Shown: in pieces, positions 9,332-19,659 of the stretch | Layout of the letters: each line of letters opens with the position of its first letter | How positions within the stretch are numbered: position 1 is the stretch's first letter | Program-made: the position numbers and the translations under genes | NCBI GenBank assembly: GCA_001770415.1 | Contig: MEQX01000093.1 | Location: 1-64,000, forward strand | DNA length: 64,000 bases | Direction: 5' to 3' | Source: Betaproteobacteria bacterium RIFCSPLOWO2_02_FULL_63_19 | GTDB taxonomy: Bacteria; Pseudomonadota; Gammaproteobacteria; Burkholderiales; SG8-39 | The notes under the pieces: generated by a model | Seen by the model: only the letters and a program-made list of their open reading frames with translations | What the model was told of the DNA's origin: nothing | Database searches by the model: none

Positions 9332-10300
9332 TTAGTACGCGCGCTCGACCGCAAATCGCGTCAATTCTAGCAAAGATTGCTTGTATTTTGAATTGTCCAT
9401 CCCGCCGAGAGCCTCGCATGCCCGCCTGGCTTCCTCGCCGGCACACGCGCGTGAATAGGCAAGCGCATCGGTATTACGTATTGCCGAAAGCACCGACTCG
9501 AACCCTTCCCGTCCGCCTTCCTCGATCGCGCGACGCACCAGCGCGGCGTCTGACCGCGATCCATGCTGAATCACTCGAATAAGTGGGAGCGTCGGCTTGC
9601 CTTCATTCAAGTCATCCCCAAGATTCTTACCCGTCTCGGCCGCGTCTCCCGAATAGTCGAGCACGTCATCGATCAATTGAAATGCGGTGCCCAGATGCCT
9701 GCCGTAGGCTGCGAGCCCCTGTTCCAGTTCGCTTGGGGCCTCGCCGAGCACAGCACCTATCTGCGCCGCGGCCTCAAAAAGTTTGGCCGTCTTGCGACGT
9801 ACTACGTCAAGATAGACATTCTCCCCGATCGTTGCATTGTGTGCATTCAACAGTTGCAGCACTTCGCCTTCGGCGATGGTGTTGGTCGCTTCCGCCAGCA
9901 CCTCCATCACTCGCATACTGCCCACGTCAACCATCATCTCGAATGCACGCGAATACAGAAAGTCACCTACCAGAACGCTGGCCGCATTTCCAAATTCGGC
10001 GTTCGCGGTCCGGCGGCCACGTCTCAGGTCAGACTCATCGACTACGTCGTCGTGCAGCAGCGTCGCCGTGTGTATGAACTCCACCACGGCCGCGAGATCG
10101 TGGTGATAGTGTCCACGGTATCCGGTCGCCCCGGCCGCAAGCAGCACTAGAGCCGGTCGCAACCGCTTGCCTCCGCTGCCGATGATGTACTCCGAAATTT
10201 GGCGAATAAGGACGACGTCTGATTTCAACCGACGCCGGATGAGTTCATCGACAGCCTCCATATCGGTGGCTATCAGCGTTCGAAGGGACTCAAGTGGCAC
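9332..10300 (-). CDS. ispB: Polyprenyl diphosphate synthase (octaprenyl-type)
   Basis: Trans-prenyltransferase that elongates farnesyl diphosphate with isopentenyl diphosphate to give the side chain of ubiquinone. The 322-aa protein carries both aspartate-rich motifs: DDVVD at residues 84-88 and DDVLD at 211-215, plus the GGKRLRPALVLLAAG substrate-binding segment near residue 43. Length and position (divergent from rplU, next to tRNA-Pro) match the essential octaprenyl diphosphate synthase of proteobacteria. Chain length cannot be proved from sequence by eye, so another long-chain synthase is possible. Confidence 0.93.
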   Translation of the reverse strand: MPLESLRTLIATDMEAVDELIRRRLKSDVVLIRQISEYIIGSGGKRLRPALVLLAAGATGYRGHYHHDLAAVVEFIHTATLLHDDVVDESDLRRGRRTANAEFGNAASVLVGDFLYSRAFEMMVDVGSMRVMEVLAEATNTIAEGEVLQLLNAHNATIGENVYLDVVRRKTAKLFEAAAQIGAVLGEAPSELEQGLAAYGRHLGTAFQLIDDVLDYSGDAAETGKNLGDDLNEGKPTLPLIRVIQHGSRSDAALVRRAIEEGGREGFESVLSAIRNTDALAYSRACAGEEARRACEALGGMDNSKYKQSLLELTRFAVERAY

Positions 10301-10383
10301 GATAGATTAGAGGCGGGAAGGAACATGCGGAAGCGGCGCCGATTGTCTCGGTGTCGGGCGGCCAGAGAATACCACAAAAGCTT

Positions 10384-10413
10384 TTGACCACGCAGCCTAA
10401 GGGCATGTATAAT
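10384..10413 (+). promoter_or_regulatory. Sigma-70 promoter for rplU-rpmA
   Basis: TTGACC (10384-10389) and TATAAT (10408-10413) are separated by 18 bp, a near-consensus sigma-70 promoter. The predicted start falls around 10420, some 30 nt before the rplU ATG. An inverted repeat TTCGGGT/ACCCGAA (10414-10420 and 10431-10437) overlaps the predicted start and 5' leader. Confidence 0.75.
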
Positions 10414-10451
10414 TTCGGGTTTTCGATAATACCCGAATACCGGAGCGTTTC

Positions 10452-10763
10452 ATGTACGCGATTATCAAGACGGGCGGCAAGCAATACCGTGTCAGAGCTG
10501 GGGCAAAACTTAGAGTGGAAAAGCTCGTCGGCGACATCGGTAGTGAACTTTCGATTGATCAAGTGCTTCTCGTCGGGGCCGGCGAGGACATAAAGGTAGG
10601 AACGCCTCTGGTGGCGGGAGCTTCGGTTAAGGCCAAGGTGCTCGCTCACGGACTTGGCGAGAAGGTTAAAATTTTCAAAATGCGCCGTCGTAAGCACTAT
10701 ATGAAGCACCAGGGTCACCGTCAGGGTTATACTGAAATTGAGATAATGGATATTTCCGCTTAG
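10452..10763 (+). CDS. rplU: 50S ribosomal protein L21
   Basis: Large-subunit ribosomal protein that binds 23S rRNA. At 103 aa it has the family's standard length. It begins [14 protein letters not shown], the invariant L21 start, and contains [23 protein letters not shown], the basic rRNA-binding end of the protein. It is the first gene behind a strong promoter and is followed after 21 bp by rpmA, the universal bacterial pair. Confidence 0.98.
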   Translation: MYAIIKTGGKQYRVRAGAKLRVEKLVGDIGSELSIDQVLLVGAGEDIKVGTPLVAGASVKAKVLAHGLGEKVKIFKMRRRKHYMKHQGHRQGYTEIEIMDISA

Positions 10764-10784
10764 GCGCGCTAAGGAACCGACACC

Positions 10785-11042
10785 ATGGCACACAAAAAGG
10801 CAGGCGGCAGTTCTCGCAACGGCCGAGACTCGCAGGCAAAACGCCTCGGCGTAAAGCGTTTTGGCGGTCAAATCGTCTCTGCCGGAAGCATACTCGTGCG
10901 GCAGCGAGGCACGAAGGTGCATCCGGGTGAGAACGTCGGCATCGGCCGCGACCATACACTTTTCGCCAAGATTTCCGGCAAAGTCGAGTTTAATGTCAGG
11001 GGCCCGGACAACAGGAACACGGTACACGTCCTTCCGGCATAG
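10785..11042 (+). CDS. rpmA: 50S ribosomal protein L27
   Basis: Large-subunit protein whose flexible N-terminus reaches the peptidyl-transferase centre. The 85-aa protein begins [20 protein letters not shown], so there is no Firmicutes-style cleaved N-terminal extension, and it contains [21 protein letters not shown], the family core. It follows rplU by 21 bp and is ended by a clear intrinsic terminator at 11063-11089. Confidence 0.98.
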   Translation: MAHKKAGGSSRNGRDSQAKRLGVKRFGGQIVSAGSILVRQRGTKVHPGENVGIGRDHTLFAKISGKVEFNVRGPDNRNTVHVLPA

Positions 11043-11062
11043 TCCGGCTGATTGAGACAAAG

Positions 11063-12144
<1,082 letters not shown>

Positions 12145-12145
<1 letters not shown>

Positions 12146-13251
12146 TGAACAACGCAAGGCGGTACGTGGTCAAGGTGGGAAGCGCGCTGGTCACGGGCCG
12201 CAGCGACGGTCTGGAAGTCGCAGCTCTGGCTCAGTGGGCTCGGCAGATCGCCCACTTGCGCGCCATCGGCAAGGAGGTCGTGCTCGTCTCCAGCGGCGCC
12301 ATCGCAGAGGGCATGCAGCGGCTTGGCTGGAAGATCAGACCCCACCGCATGCACCAACTGCAGGCGGCCGCCGCCGTCGGCCAGATGGGCTTGATCCAAG
12401 TCTACGAATCCTGCTTCCGGGACCACGGCCTGCGCACGGCTCAAGTGCTCCTTACCCATGCGGATCTCGTTGACCGCCGTCGCTACCTCAATGCGCGCTC
12501 CACGTTGCTTACGCTACTGGATCTTGGGGTGATACCGATAATCAACGAAAACGACACCGTTGTCACCGACGAAATCAAATTCGGCGACAACGACACCCTG
12601 GGCGCTCTGGTCACGAATCTCATTGACGCCGACTACCTGATCATTCTCACCGATCAGGCGGGTCTGTACACTGCCGATCCGCGCAAGGTCTCTACCGCGA
12701 CGCTGATCCGCAAGGTAAGAGCCGGCGACCCTGCGCTTGAGGAAATGGCCGGCAGCACAGCCTCGGCCATTGCAAAAGGGGGAATGCTTACCAAGGTTAT
12801 CGCCGCCAAGCGCGCAGCGCGCAGCGGAGCGAATACCATCATTGCATCGGGGCGCGAGCCCGACATCCTGATGCGGCTTGCAAACGGCGAACAGGTGGGC
12901 ACACTGTTTGAGGCCGCCACCACTCCGCTGGTCGCGCGCAAACAATGGCTGGCCGATCATTTGCAGGTAGCCGGCCGTCTGGGCATCGATGACGGTGCCG
13001 TACATGCCCTGCGCTCCGGCGGGAGAAGTTTGCTGCCCATTGGCGTGCGCCGGGTTGATGGCGAATTCGAGCGAGGTGCGGTCGTTGCATGCGTCGATCC
13101 GCAAGGCATTGAGGTTGCACGCGGGTTGGTCAACTACAGTGCTCAAGAAGCGCGACGCATCGCGGGAAAACCCTCCGGCGATATCGAGGCCGCGCTCGGC
13201 TACGTCGAAGAACTGGAGCTCATACATCGTGACAACCTGGTGCTGATATGA
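12145..13251 (+). CDS. proB: Glutamate 5-kinase
   Basis: First step of proline synthesis, ATP-dependent phosphorylation of glutamate. The 368-aa protein has an N-terminal amino acid kinase domain ([49 protein letters not shown]) and a C-terminal PUA domain from about residue 280 ([21 protein letters not shown]). AAGGAGG sits 4 nt before the ATG at 12145; the GTG at 12142 in the ORF track would leave almost no spacing. The usual partner proA is not in the window. The order obg-proB is typical of this class. Confidence 0.96.
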
Positions 13252-13299
13252 CAGCGCCGGTTCCTGGAGAACGTGTGACCTGTTGCGGGAAAAATACGT

Positions 13300-13316
13300 T
13301 CAGCCGGGACGGCTGA
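13300..13316 (+). terminator. Possible terminator hairpin after proB
   Basis: TCAGCCG-gga-CGGCTGA is a 7-bp perfect stem with a 3-nt loop followed by TTTC, about 50 bp past the proB stop and between convergent proB and the CNP1-like gene. The T-run is short, so termination efficiency is doubtful. Confidence 0.4.
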
Positions 13317-13349
13317 TTTCGCGCACTGCCCATCGCAATGCTGTGGACC

Positions 13350-13886
13350 CTACCTGTCCGTCGAATACCCTGCGCGCGGATTGCCGCCTTCCCTGAGCAC
13401 TCTTTTCGCCGCGGCGACGTCGCGTACCGTCGTCCGGTCCGGACAAAAATAAGCGTCATGCAGCGTCGCCTGTGCCAGATCACGCGGCGCAATGGAAATC
13501 GGGGTCCATTGCGGATCGCGGGCGATCGCCCAAGTACGATCTTTTCGCCCGAATGCGTAGAACTTACGTTCCCTGCCCTTGCACTTGATTCCTTCGTAAC
13601 TGATGTTGGTCGCGCCTCCGACGCTACGGGCCAAAAGCGTGTACCGCACGATCCCGTCGCGCCCTACGCTGACCGATTCGAGGTCGACGAAAAAATCAAA
13701 GTTTACGTCACCGTCGACCTGAATTCTGACCATGTTTTCATCCCTGGGAAATGCCGGCAGCACCAGTTTCTGCTCGTCCGATGCCTGCTCGCCGGCCTCG
13801 TCTTGCGCTATATAGAGTTCTTGTTGGCGCGTTTGTGCGGCCGCTGCAGAGCTGACCAAGGCCAGCGAAAAAACCAGCCAGCGCAT
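13350..13886 (-). CDS. CNP1-like family protein
   Basis: Secreted protein of unknown function, 178 aa. The N-terminus MRWLVFSLALVSSAAAAQ is a clear signal peptide cleaved around residue 18, so the mature protein is periplasmic or outer-membrane associated. The C-terminal half contains GIKCKGRERKFYAFGRKDRTW, resembling the cysteine-containing core of the CNP1-like family first described from neisserial cryptic proteins. In betaproteobacteria a gene of this family is commonly found between proB and rppH, as here, which supports the name. It lies 11 bp downstream of the DUF3501 gene and may be co-transcribed with it. Confidence 0.75.
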   Translation of the reverse strand: MRWLVFSLALVSSAAAAQTRQQELYIAQDEAGEQASDEQKLVLPAFPRDENMVRIQVDGDVNFDFFVDLESVSVGRDGIVRYTLLARSVGGATNISYEGIKCKGRERKFYAFGRKDRTWAIARDPQWTPISIAPRDLAQATLHDAYFCPDRTTVRDVAAAKRVLREGGNPRAGYSTDR

Positions 13887-13897
13887 GTCCTCGATGC

Positions 13898-14500
13898 TCA
13901 GGCCAGATCCCGCGCCAACGCATCTCGAACCGCTACCGGGATATCCCGAATCGCCTGATAATCGGGATGATCGATACCCATCGAAAGCCCGGCGCCGGAC
14001 TTCAGGGTCCGAGCCATCGATTCTGTCAGTTCGAATCGCAGAAAATGCACCGCCGACGTCTTCTGGTCATTCTCCCGTTCCAAATCCTCGTCCGCAACCG
14101 CCGCGATGCGCCCGAAACCCTGAATCTGGATCCAAACCCGATCCTCTATGCCGATCAGCTTGGCAAGTCTTTCTTGGCGTTCTTCAGGATCCGGATATTC
14201 GATCATCATCGTGGCCTTGAAGTTGCGACCGTCCGGGACCAGCGGGTCGTAGGTATCCAGCTCGTCCTGTATTCCCCGCTCTTCGAAAATTCGCTCGACG
14301 CGTAGCATTTCCTGGATCTGGTAGCGGATCGTCAACTCGTCTTCGAAAATCAGAGTCACGCTGTCTCCGAGTTGCACCGTGCGATTCTTCTTATGCGCGA
14401 TGACTCGCGCGCGGAAGTCTGAACGCTCGCGCGCATAGGCCTCGAGGGTCAGCAAGCTGTCGCGCCGGATCTTGGGTCTGGTCTTCACCGATTGATTCAT
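13898..14500 (-). CDS. DUF3501 family protein
   Basis: Cytoplasmic protein of unknown function, about 200 aa. Recognisable family segments are KKNRTVQLGDSVTLIFEDELTIRYQIQEMLRVERI and TMMIEYPDPEERQERLAKLIGIEDRVW. No signal peptide or membrane helix is visible. I use the ATG of MNQSVKTR at 14500; the ORF track's TTG at 14530 overlaps the upstream gene and is less likely. It directly follows the Fe-S protein gene (13-bp gap). Rubrerythrin, Fe-S protein and DUF3501 commonly travel together in betaproteobacteria, suggesting one shared redox or peroxide-related job. Confidence 0.8.
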   Translation of the reverse strand: MNQSVKTRPKIRRDSLLTLEAYARERSDFRARVIAHKKNRTVQLGDSVTLIFEDELTIRYQIQEMLRVERIFEERGIQDELDTYDPLVPDGRNFKATMMIEYPDPEERQERLAKLIGIEDRVWIQIQGFGRIAAVADEDLERENDQKTSAVHFLRFELTESMARTLKSGAGLSMGIDHPDYQAIRDIPVAVRDALARDLA

Positions 14501-14513
14501 GCTTGCGGCACAC

Positions 14514-15842
14514 CTATAGTCCGTAGGCAATGCGCAGCAGCGAAAGTGGATGCTCCCTCACCGCCCGTACCTCACCCATGCCCTGCTCTATGTGTCTTGC
14601 GGCGATCGCACAATCCGAACAAATGTAGTTGGGATCACCTGTGGCCATTTGCTGAAATACCGGACCGCCGATCTTCATGGAATTCTCGAAGTACTCGCGC
14701 TTGACGCCCCATGTGCCGTCATGCCCGGAACAGCGTTCAACGGAGTTCACTGTCGTGCCTGGCACCATCTGCAGGATCTCACGCGTCCTCTGCCCCATTT
14801 TCTGCACGCGACTGTGGCAGGGATTGTGATAGGACACTCTCCCGAGCGGCTTCGTAAAATCGGTCCTGAGCAGGCCGTCGCGGTTGCGAAGCGCGAAATA
14901 TTCGAATGGATCGAACATGGCCGCGGCGACAAGCTTCACATCTTCATCCGAGGGGAACATCAATGGTAGTTCCTGCTTGTGCATCAGGGTGCACGAGGGC
15001 ACTGCAGTGAGAATGGCATACCCCTCGCGCGCGAGCCGCACCAGTGCCGGGATGTTGATTTCCTTGAGTTTCGCCACGCCCTCGAGATCGCCCAGTTCGA
15101 GTTTCGGCATGCCGCAGCAGGCCTCCTTGTCGGCGAGCACGTAGGGAATCGCGTTGTGATCGAGAATCTTCAACAGGTCGTGACCGATACCCGGTTCGTT
15201 ATAGTTTACGTAGCATGTTGCGAAAACCGCTACCTTACCGGGGGTACGCTCACCGTCCCTTACTGGATGCGGATCACTCGCCGGCGCATCCGAACGGAAC
15301 TTGGACGGGCTGTAGGGCGGCAAACGCCGTTCCCGGTGCACACCGATCGTCTGTTCCATCACCGCGCGTGCGGCGCGGTTGCGGTTTGCCGCGTTGACCG
15401 TCTGCGCAATCACCGGAATCGCGGCCAACTTGCCGATCGCGTCCGTCGAGGATAGAAGCCTGTCCCGAAACCGGGTCTCTCCCTTTCGAAACTTCACCGC
15501 CTTTGCGCGCAGCATAAGGTGCGGGAAATCAACGTTCCAGGTATGCGGTGGCACGTATGGACACTTCACGACGTAACACATGTCGCACAGGTAGCACTGG
15601 TCGACCACCTCCCAGAAGCGCGTCTTTTCTACGCCGTCGACTTCTCCTGTCTTTCCTTCGTCGATCAGGTCGAACAACCGCGGAAAGGACGTACACAAGC
15701 TGACGCAGCGGCGACATCCGTGACAGATGTCGAATACGCGCTCGAGCTCCGAATGAAGCTTTGTTTCATCGAAAAAATCCGCAGACTTCCACTCCAGCGG
15801 ATGCCGAGTGGGCGCATCGAGATTTCCTTCTCGGGTGGTCAT
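14514..15842 (-). CDS. Heterodisulfide-reductase-related (Fe-S)-binding protein
   Basis: 442-aa soluble iron-sulfur protein of the GlpC/HdrD type. Two ferredoxin-like cluster motifs lie near the N-terminus: C40-x2-C43-x2-C46-x3-C50 (ICHGCRRCVSLC) and C83-x2-C86-x2-C89-x4-C94P (CYLCDMCYVVKCP). Two CCG-type cysteine modules follow: KEACCGMPKLELGDLEG and PCHSRVQKMG...ERCSGHDGTWG. Such proteins pass electrons between clusters and a flavin or quinone partner. The gene sits between rubrerythrin (98 bp upstream) and DUF3501. The electron donor and acceptor are unknown; delivery of electrons to rubrerythrin is a reasonable inference. Confidence 0.88.
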   Translation of the reverse strand: MTTREGNLDAPTRHPLEWKSADFFDETKLHSELERVFDICHGCRRCVSLCTSFPRLFDLIDEGKTGEVDGVEKTRFWEVVDQCYLCDMCYVVKCPYVPPHTWNVDFPHLMLRAKAVKFRKGETRFRDRLLSSTDAIGKLAAIPVIAQTVNAANRNRAARAVMEQTIGVHRERRLPPYSPSKFRSDAPASDPHPVRDGERTPGKVAVFATCYVNYNEPGIGHDLLKILDHNAIPYVLADKEACCGMPKLELGDLEGVAKLKEINIPALVRLAREGYAILTAVPSCTLMHKQELPLMFPSDEDVKLVAAAMFDPFEYFALRNRDGLLRTDFTKPLGRVSYHNPCHSRVQKMGQRTREILQMVPGTTVNSVERCSGHDGTWGVKREYFENSMKIGGPVFQQMATGDPNYICSDCAIAARHIEQGMGEVRAVREHPLSLLRIAYGL

Positions 15843-15940
15843 TGCAGGTCACAATCTATCGGAGTACAGCCACGAAAAGCACACGCGTACTAGGCGAGAC
15901 TTTCGCCTCGCCCAGCGCACGCTACCGTTCCAAAAGCGTT

Positions 15941-16360
15941 TCAGTCAGCCAACTGGTCCAACGCCTTCTGGAAGCGGTTTGCATGCGAGCGTTCCGCCTT
16001 CGCCAGTGTCTCGAACCAATCGGCGATTTCAGTAAACCCTTCCGCGCGAGCGCTCTTCGCCATGCCCGGGTACATATCGGTGTATTCGTGAGTTTCCCCG
16101 GCAACAGCAGCCTTCAGGTTCTGTCGGCTCGATCCGATCGGCAGATCCGTCGCAGGGTCCCCGACGTGAGCTATGTAGTCGAGGTGGCCGTGCGCGTGGC
16201 CCGTTTCACCCTCGGCCGTTGAGCGGAACAGTGCTGCGATATCGTTCTGTCCCTCCACATCGGCCTTGTTTGCAAAATATAAGTAGCGCCGATTGGCCTG
16301 CGATTCACCTGCGAAAGCCGCTTTCAAATTTTCGAGCGTTTTCGAGCCTTTGAGTTCCAT
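15941..16360 (-). CDS. Rubrerythrin (short, no rubredoxin domain)
   Basis: Ferritin-like diiron protein that detoxifies peroxide. The 139 aa form only the four-helix domain: ligands appear in [41 protein letters not shown] and [16 protein letters not shown] (the repeated E...ExxH pattern). The C-terminal rubredoxin domain of classical rubrerythrins is absent, so electrons must come from a separate protein, perhaps the neighbouring Fe-S protein. AGGAG lies 6 nt before the ATG. Upstream is an AT-rich palindromic stretch that may be an operator. Confidence 0.92.
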   Translation of the reverse strand: MELKGSKTLENLKAAFAGESQANRRYLYFANKADVEGQNDIAALFRSTAEGETGHAHGHLDYIAHVGDPATDLPIGSSRQNLKAAVAGETHEYTDMYPGMAKSARAEGFTEIADWFETLAKAERSHANRFQKALDQLAD

Positions 16361-16390
16361 GACAAGCTCCTATCTGGGGGGTTGACGGAA

Positions 16391-16418
16391 TAGCTATATA
16401 GACTATTTCTAATAGCTA
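16391..16418 (-). promoter_or_regulatory. AT-rich palindromic candidate operator upstream of rubrerythrin
   Basis: TAGCTAT (16391-16397) and ATAGCTA (16412-16418) are perfect inverted arms around a 14-bp spacer that itself contains ATAGACTAT, a second palindrome. The whole block is strikingly AT-rich for this genome and lies 30-58 bp upstream of the rubrerythrin ATG. Part of it (GACTATTTC) matches half of an IscR-type site. I infer a regulator-binding site, possibly for a redox or iron sensor; the regulator is not identified. Confidence 0.4.
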
Positions 16419-16583
16419 GAATGAGTTTAAATCAATGTGCTTTCACTCGTCAAGATTTGAATGGGCGGGTATCTAAATTTAGGCTAGCCCAATTTCGCCC
16501 CTATGACACGCGTGCGCGTCACACTCAGTCGAAAATTGGAGCCCGGACCGACTGTGCGCGATCGAGCCACGGCGCCAGCGATT

Positions 16584-17177
16584 CTAACTGCCTAGCGCAG
16601 CTTCAATCTCGGCAAACGTACTCGCGATCTCAGTGGATGGTATTGACACCCCAAGTTGCCGCGCAATCTGCGACAGAGAAAAGATGCCACGCACGGTCTG
16701 ACCGATCCCGTTGGGGCCTGGCTCTGCAACCAATGCGTGCTGTCGGCCGGCATATCTTAGGGTTGCCACGACGTGCCCTACCTCCGCGGCGATCAGGTCG
16801 CTATACCAAAGCACCTCAAGGCGCTCTCGGGGTGTCATGATGTCGCGCACCAGTATGTCCTGGCGACTGACGTCACGCTCGACGGCGAATTTGACCGGTC
16901 TTTCCCCAAGAACATCGGTGGCGGTGATCAGGCCAAGTACCTGCCTACCGTCATCGGTCACCAAAAGAAGCCGCACCCCGCGCCGGATCATGAAGCGATT
17001 TGCCGCATCGAGCGGCGCTTCAGCATCTATAGTCGCCGCCGGAATCATGCACAGGTCGGTCATTACGTCGAGCGCGGGCGCGTCAAGTCGGACTCGCTCC
17101 CTTTGCATTGCGGGTTCCTGAAAACGCGCCCCCGCGACTAGCGGCCGGTTTGAAAGCGGCTGATAAATTCGGTTCAT
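16584..17177 (-). CDS. Tandem CBS-domain protein
   Basis: About 197 aa with two CBS domains that fill most of the chain: DVMTDLCMIPAATIDAEAPL... to GLITATDVLG (first), and VRDIMTPRERLEVLWYSDL... to VRGIFSLSQIARQLG (second). CBS pairs bind adenosine nucleotides and act as sensors; no catalytic domain is attached. The ORF track runs to 288 aa, but the ATG at 17177 has GGGAG 7 nt upstream and the extra N-terminal part overlaps rppH as a shadow, so I use the short form. The partner it regulates is unknown. Confidence 0.85.
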   Translation of the reverse strand: MNRIYQPLSNRPLVAGARFQEPAMQRERVRLDAPALDVMTDLCMIPAATIDAEAPLDAANRFMIRRGVRLLLVTDDGRQVLGLITATDVLGERPVKFAVERDVSRQDILVRDIMTPRERLEVLWYSDLIAAEVGHVVATLRYAGRQHALVAEPGPNGIGQTVRGIFSLSQIARQLGVSIPSTEIASTFAEIEAALGS

Positions 17178-17302
17178 CCCCGATCTCCCAAACTGCACCG
17201 GCGCCCATGCCGCGCAACTGCCTGTCCGAAATTGATTGGACTGTCGCGTCGGCCGTGACTTGCTGCCGATTTCAATGACCAGCGTACCGCGCGCCCGCGC
17301 GG

Positions 17303-17818
17303 TCAGCGCGCGAGCGATGAGGTCGAACCGCGCTCGCGCCTGCGATCGCGGTTGATGAAGCGCGCCAGTTCCGTAAGCGCCTGCTGATAGACTTCGCGCT
17401 TGAACTCGATAACGGTTTCCAACGGAATCCAGTAATCGTTCCAGCGCCATGCATCAAATTCCGGATGTTCAAAGGCGCGAAGGCACACGTCGCTATCGCG
17501 TCCAATGAGTCGCAGCAGGAACCAGATCTGCTTTTGCCCTTTGTAGTTGCCGCGCCACTCGCGCTTTATCCAATGCCGCGGAACCTCGTAGCGCAACCAG
17601 TTCCTGGTTCGTCCCAGAATTCTGACGTGCGAAGGAAGCAACCCGATTTCCTCGCCCAACTCACGGTACATCGCCTGCGCCGGCGTTTCGCCGTGCTTGA
17701 TGCCACCTTGCGGGAACTGCCAGGAATGTTCCTTGACTCGTTTACCCCAGAAGACCTCGTTGCGCCAGTTGCAAAGGATAATGCCGACGTTCGGGCGGTA
17801 GCCGTCTCGATCGAGCAT
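17303..17818 (-). CDS. rppH: RNA pyrophosphohydrolase (Nudix)
   Basis: Removes pyrophosphate from 5'-triphosphate mRNA and so starts RNase E decay. The Nudix box [23 protein letters not shown] fits GX5EX7REUXEEXGU exactly. The N-terminus [17 protein letters not shown] is the standard RppH start, at 17818; the 14 extra residues in the ORF track are unlikely to be translated. The segment WFLLRLIG...[24 protein letters not shown] is also family-specific. It is divergent from proS, the usual neighbour. Confidence 0.95.
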   Translation of the reverse strand: MLDRDGYRPNVGIILCNWRNEVFWGKRVKEHSWQFPQGGIKHGETPAQAMYRELGEEIGLLPSHVRILGRTRNWLRYEVPRHWIKREWRGNYKGQKQIWFLLRLIGRDSDVCLRAFEHPEFDAWRWNDYWIPLETVIEFKREVYQQALTELARFINRDRRRERGSTSSLAR

Positions 17819-17946
17819 ACATAGTCCAGCAATTGGTTCAGTTACTTTGCATTGTTCCACATTTTACGGGGGATTTGAAGCGCGGACCCGCGTGTCGCCA
17901 GGGTCCAATCAAGTAAAATAATTAACCCTTAGCCCGCTATTGCCGC

Positions 17947-19659
17947 ATGCGCGTCAAACAATTCTTTCTGTCGACACTGAAAGAGGCGCCAGCCGACGCC
18001 GAGATCGTCAGCCACAGCCTGATGATCCGTGCCGGCTTGACTCGACGCCTTGCCGGAGGCATTTATACGTGGATGCCGCTTGGACTCCGGGTGGTGCGAA
18101 AGGTGGAGGCGATCGTGCGCGAGGAAATGAACCGCGCCGGAGCGGTCGAGCTGTTTATGCCCGCGGTGCAGCCCGGGGAACTGTGGGAGGAATCGGGGCG
18201 ATGGCAGAAATACGGACCTGAGCTGCTACGCCTAAAGGATCGTCATGATCGCGATTTTTGTATCGGCCCGACACATGAGGAGGTAATCACCGATATAGCG
18301 CGGCGCGAATTGAGGAGTTACCGGCAGCTGCCGGTTCATTTTTACCAAATCCAGACGAAGTTTCGCGACGAAATTCGGCCGCGATTCGGGGTGATGCGCG
18401 GGCGGGAATTCCTGATGAAGGATGGTTATTCATTTCATGCAGACTACGCGGACCTGCAGCGCGAATACCGCAACATGTACGATACCTACACGCGTATTTT
18501 CAGCAGGCTCGGACTGAAATACCGCGCAGTGGCCGCGGACACGGGTTCCATCGGCGGCACGGGCTCGCACGAGTTCCACGTCCTCGCGGATTCGGGTGAG
18601 GACGCGATCGCGTTCTGCCCCGACTCGGAATATGCCGCGAACGTCGAACTCGCGGAAGCGCTCGCTCCGGAAACACCCCGCGCTCCACCGACAGTCCCGT
18701 TGCAAAAGGTTCCCACTCCGGGGAAGACCCGCTGCGAGGACGTGGCTGAATTGCTCGGCGTGCCCCTAGCGCTCACCGTCAAAGCGATCGCCGTGGTGCA
18801 CGACGACGAATTCACGCTCCTGCTTCTTCGTGGCGACCACGAATTGAATGAAGTCAAAACGCAAAAGCTCCCCGGTCTGGATCCGTTCCGTTTCGCCACC
18901 GAGACGGAAATCGAGCAGACCTTGAACTGCGGCGCCGGATATATCGGCCCGGTCACGGTCCATGAACGGGTACGGGTAATCGCGGACCTGAGTGTCGCCG
19001 TAATGTCGGATTTCGTCTGTGGTGCAAACGAAGCAGGTTACCATCTTACAGGCGTCAACTTCGGGCGCGATCTGTCCATACCCGTGTTGGTCGCCGATAT
19101 CCGCAAGGTCGTCGCCGGCGACCGTAGCCCCGACGGCAAGGGCAAACTGGAGATCGTTCGAGGCATCGAAGTCGGTCATATCTTCCAACTGCGCACGCGT
19201 TATTCCGAATCGATGGGCGCAACGTTCCTGGACGAGAACGGAAAGAAGAGAGTCTTCGAGATGGGTTGCTACGGCATCGGCGTCACGCGCATTGTGGGCG
19301 CAGCCATCGAGCAAAATCACGACGAACGCGGCATCATTTTCCCGGAGCCGATCGCACCTTTCCAGGTGGCTCTCGTACCGATGGGCTACGCGCGTAATGC
19401 CCGGATTCGCGAGGCAGCCGATACCATACATGACGAGTTGACCGCGATGGGGATCGAAGTCCTGCTTGATGACCGCGACGAACGCCCAGGGGTCATGTTC
19501 GCCGATATGGAACTGGTCGGGATACCACACCGTATCGTAATCGGCGAGCGTGGGCTAAAGGATGGCACCGTCGAATACCAGGGACGCCGCGACAAAATGG
19601 CGACGCGCGTGACCCTGGGAGATGCCGCGGCGGTCCTGCGATCCAAGCTGCCGTGTTGA
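17947..19659 (+). CDS. proS: Prolyl-tRNA synthetase
   Basis: Class II aminoacyl-tRNA synthetase that charges tRNA-Pro. The 570-aa length and order of parts match the bacterial type: motif 1 ([18 protein letters not shown]), motif 2 ([21 protein letters not shown]), an inserted INS editing domain (about residues 225-400, with [27 protein letters not shown]), motif 3 ([13 protein letters not shown]) and a C-terminal anticodon-binding domain ([20 protein letters not shown]). The last bases overlap the start of the lytic transglycosylase gene. Confidence 0.97.
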   Translation: MRVKQFFLSTLKEAPADAEIVSHSLMIRAGLTRRLAGGIYTWMPLGLRVVRKVEAIVREEMNRAGAVELFMPAVQPGELWEESGRWQKYGPELLRLKDRHDRDFCIGPTHEEVITDIARRELRSYRQLPVHFYQIQTKFRDEIRPRFGVMRGREFLMKDGYSFHADYADLQREYRNMYDTYTRIFSRLGLKYRAVAADTGSIGGTGSHEFHVLADSGEDAIAFCPDSEYAANVELAEALAPETPRAPPTVPLQKVPTPGKTRCEDVAELLGVPLALTVKAIAVVHDDEFTLLLLRGDHELNEVKTQKLPGLDPFRFATETEIEQTLNCGAGYIGPVTVHERVRVIADLSVAVMSDFVCGANEAGYHLTGVNFGRDLSIPVLVADIRKVVAGDRSPDGKGKLEIVRGIEVGHIFQLRTRYSESMGATFLDENGKKRVFEMGCYGIGVTRIVGAAIEQNHDERGIIFPEPIAPFQVALVPMGYARNARIREAADTIHDELTAMGIEVLLDDRDERPGVMFADMELVGIPHRIVIGERGLKDGTVEYQGRRDKMATRVTLGDAAAVLRSKLPC

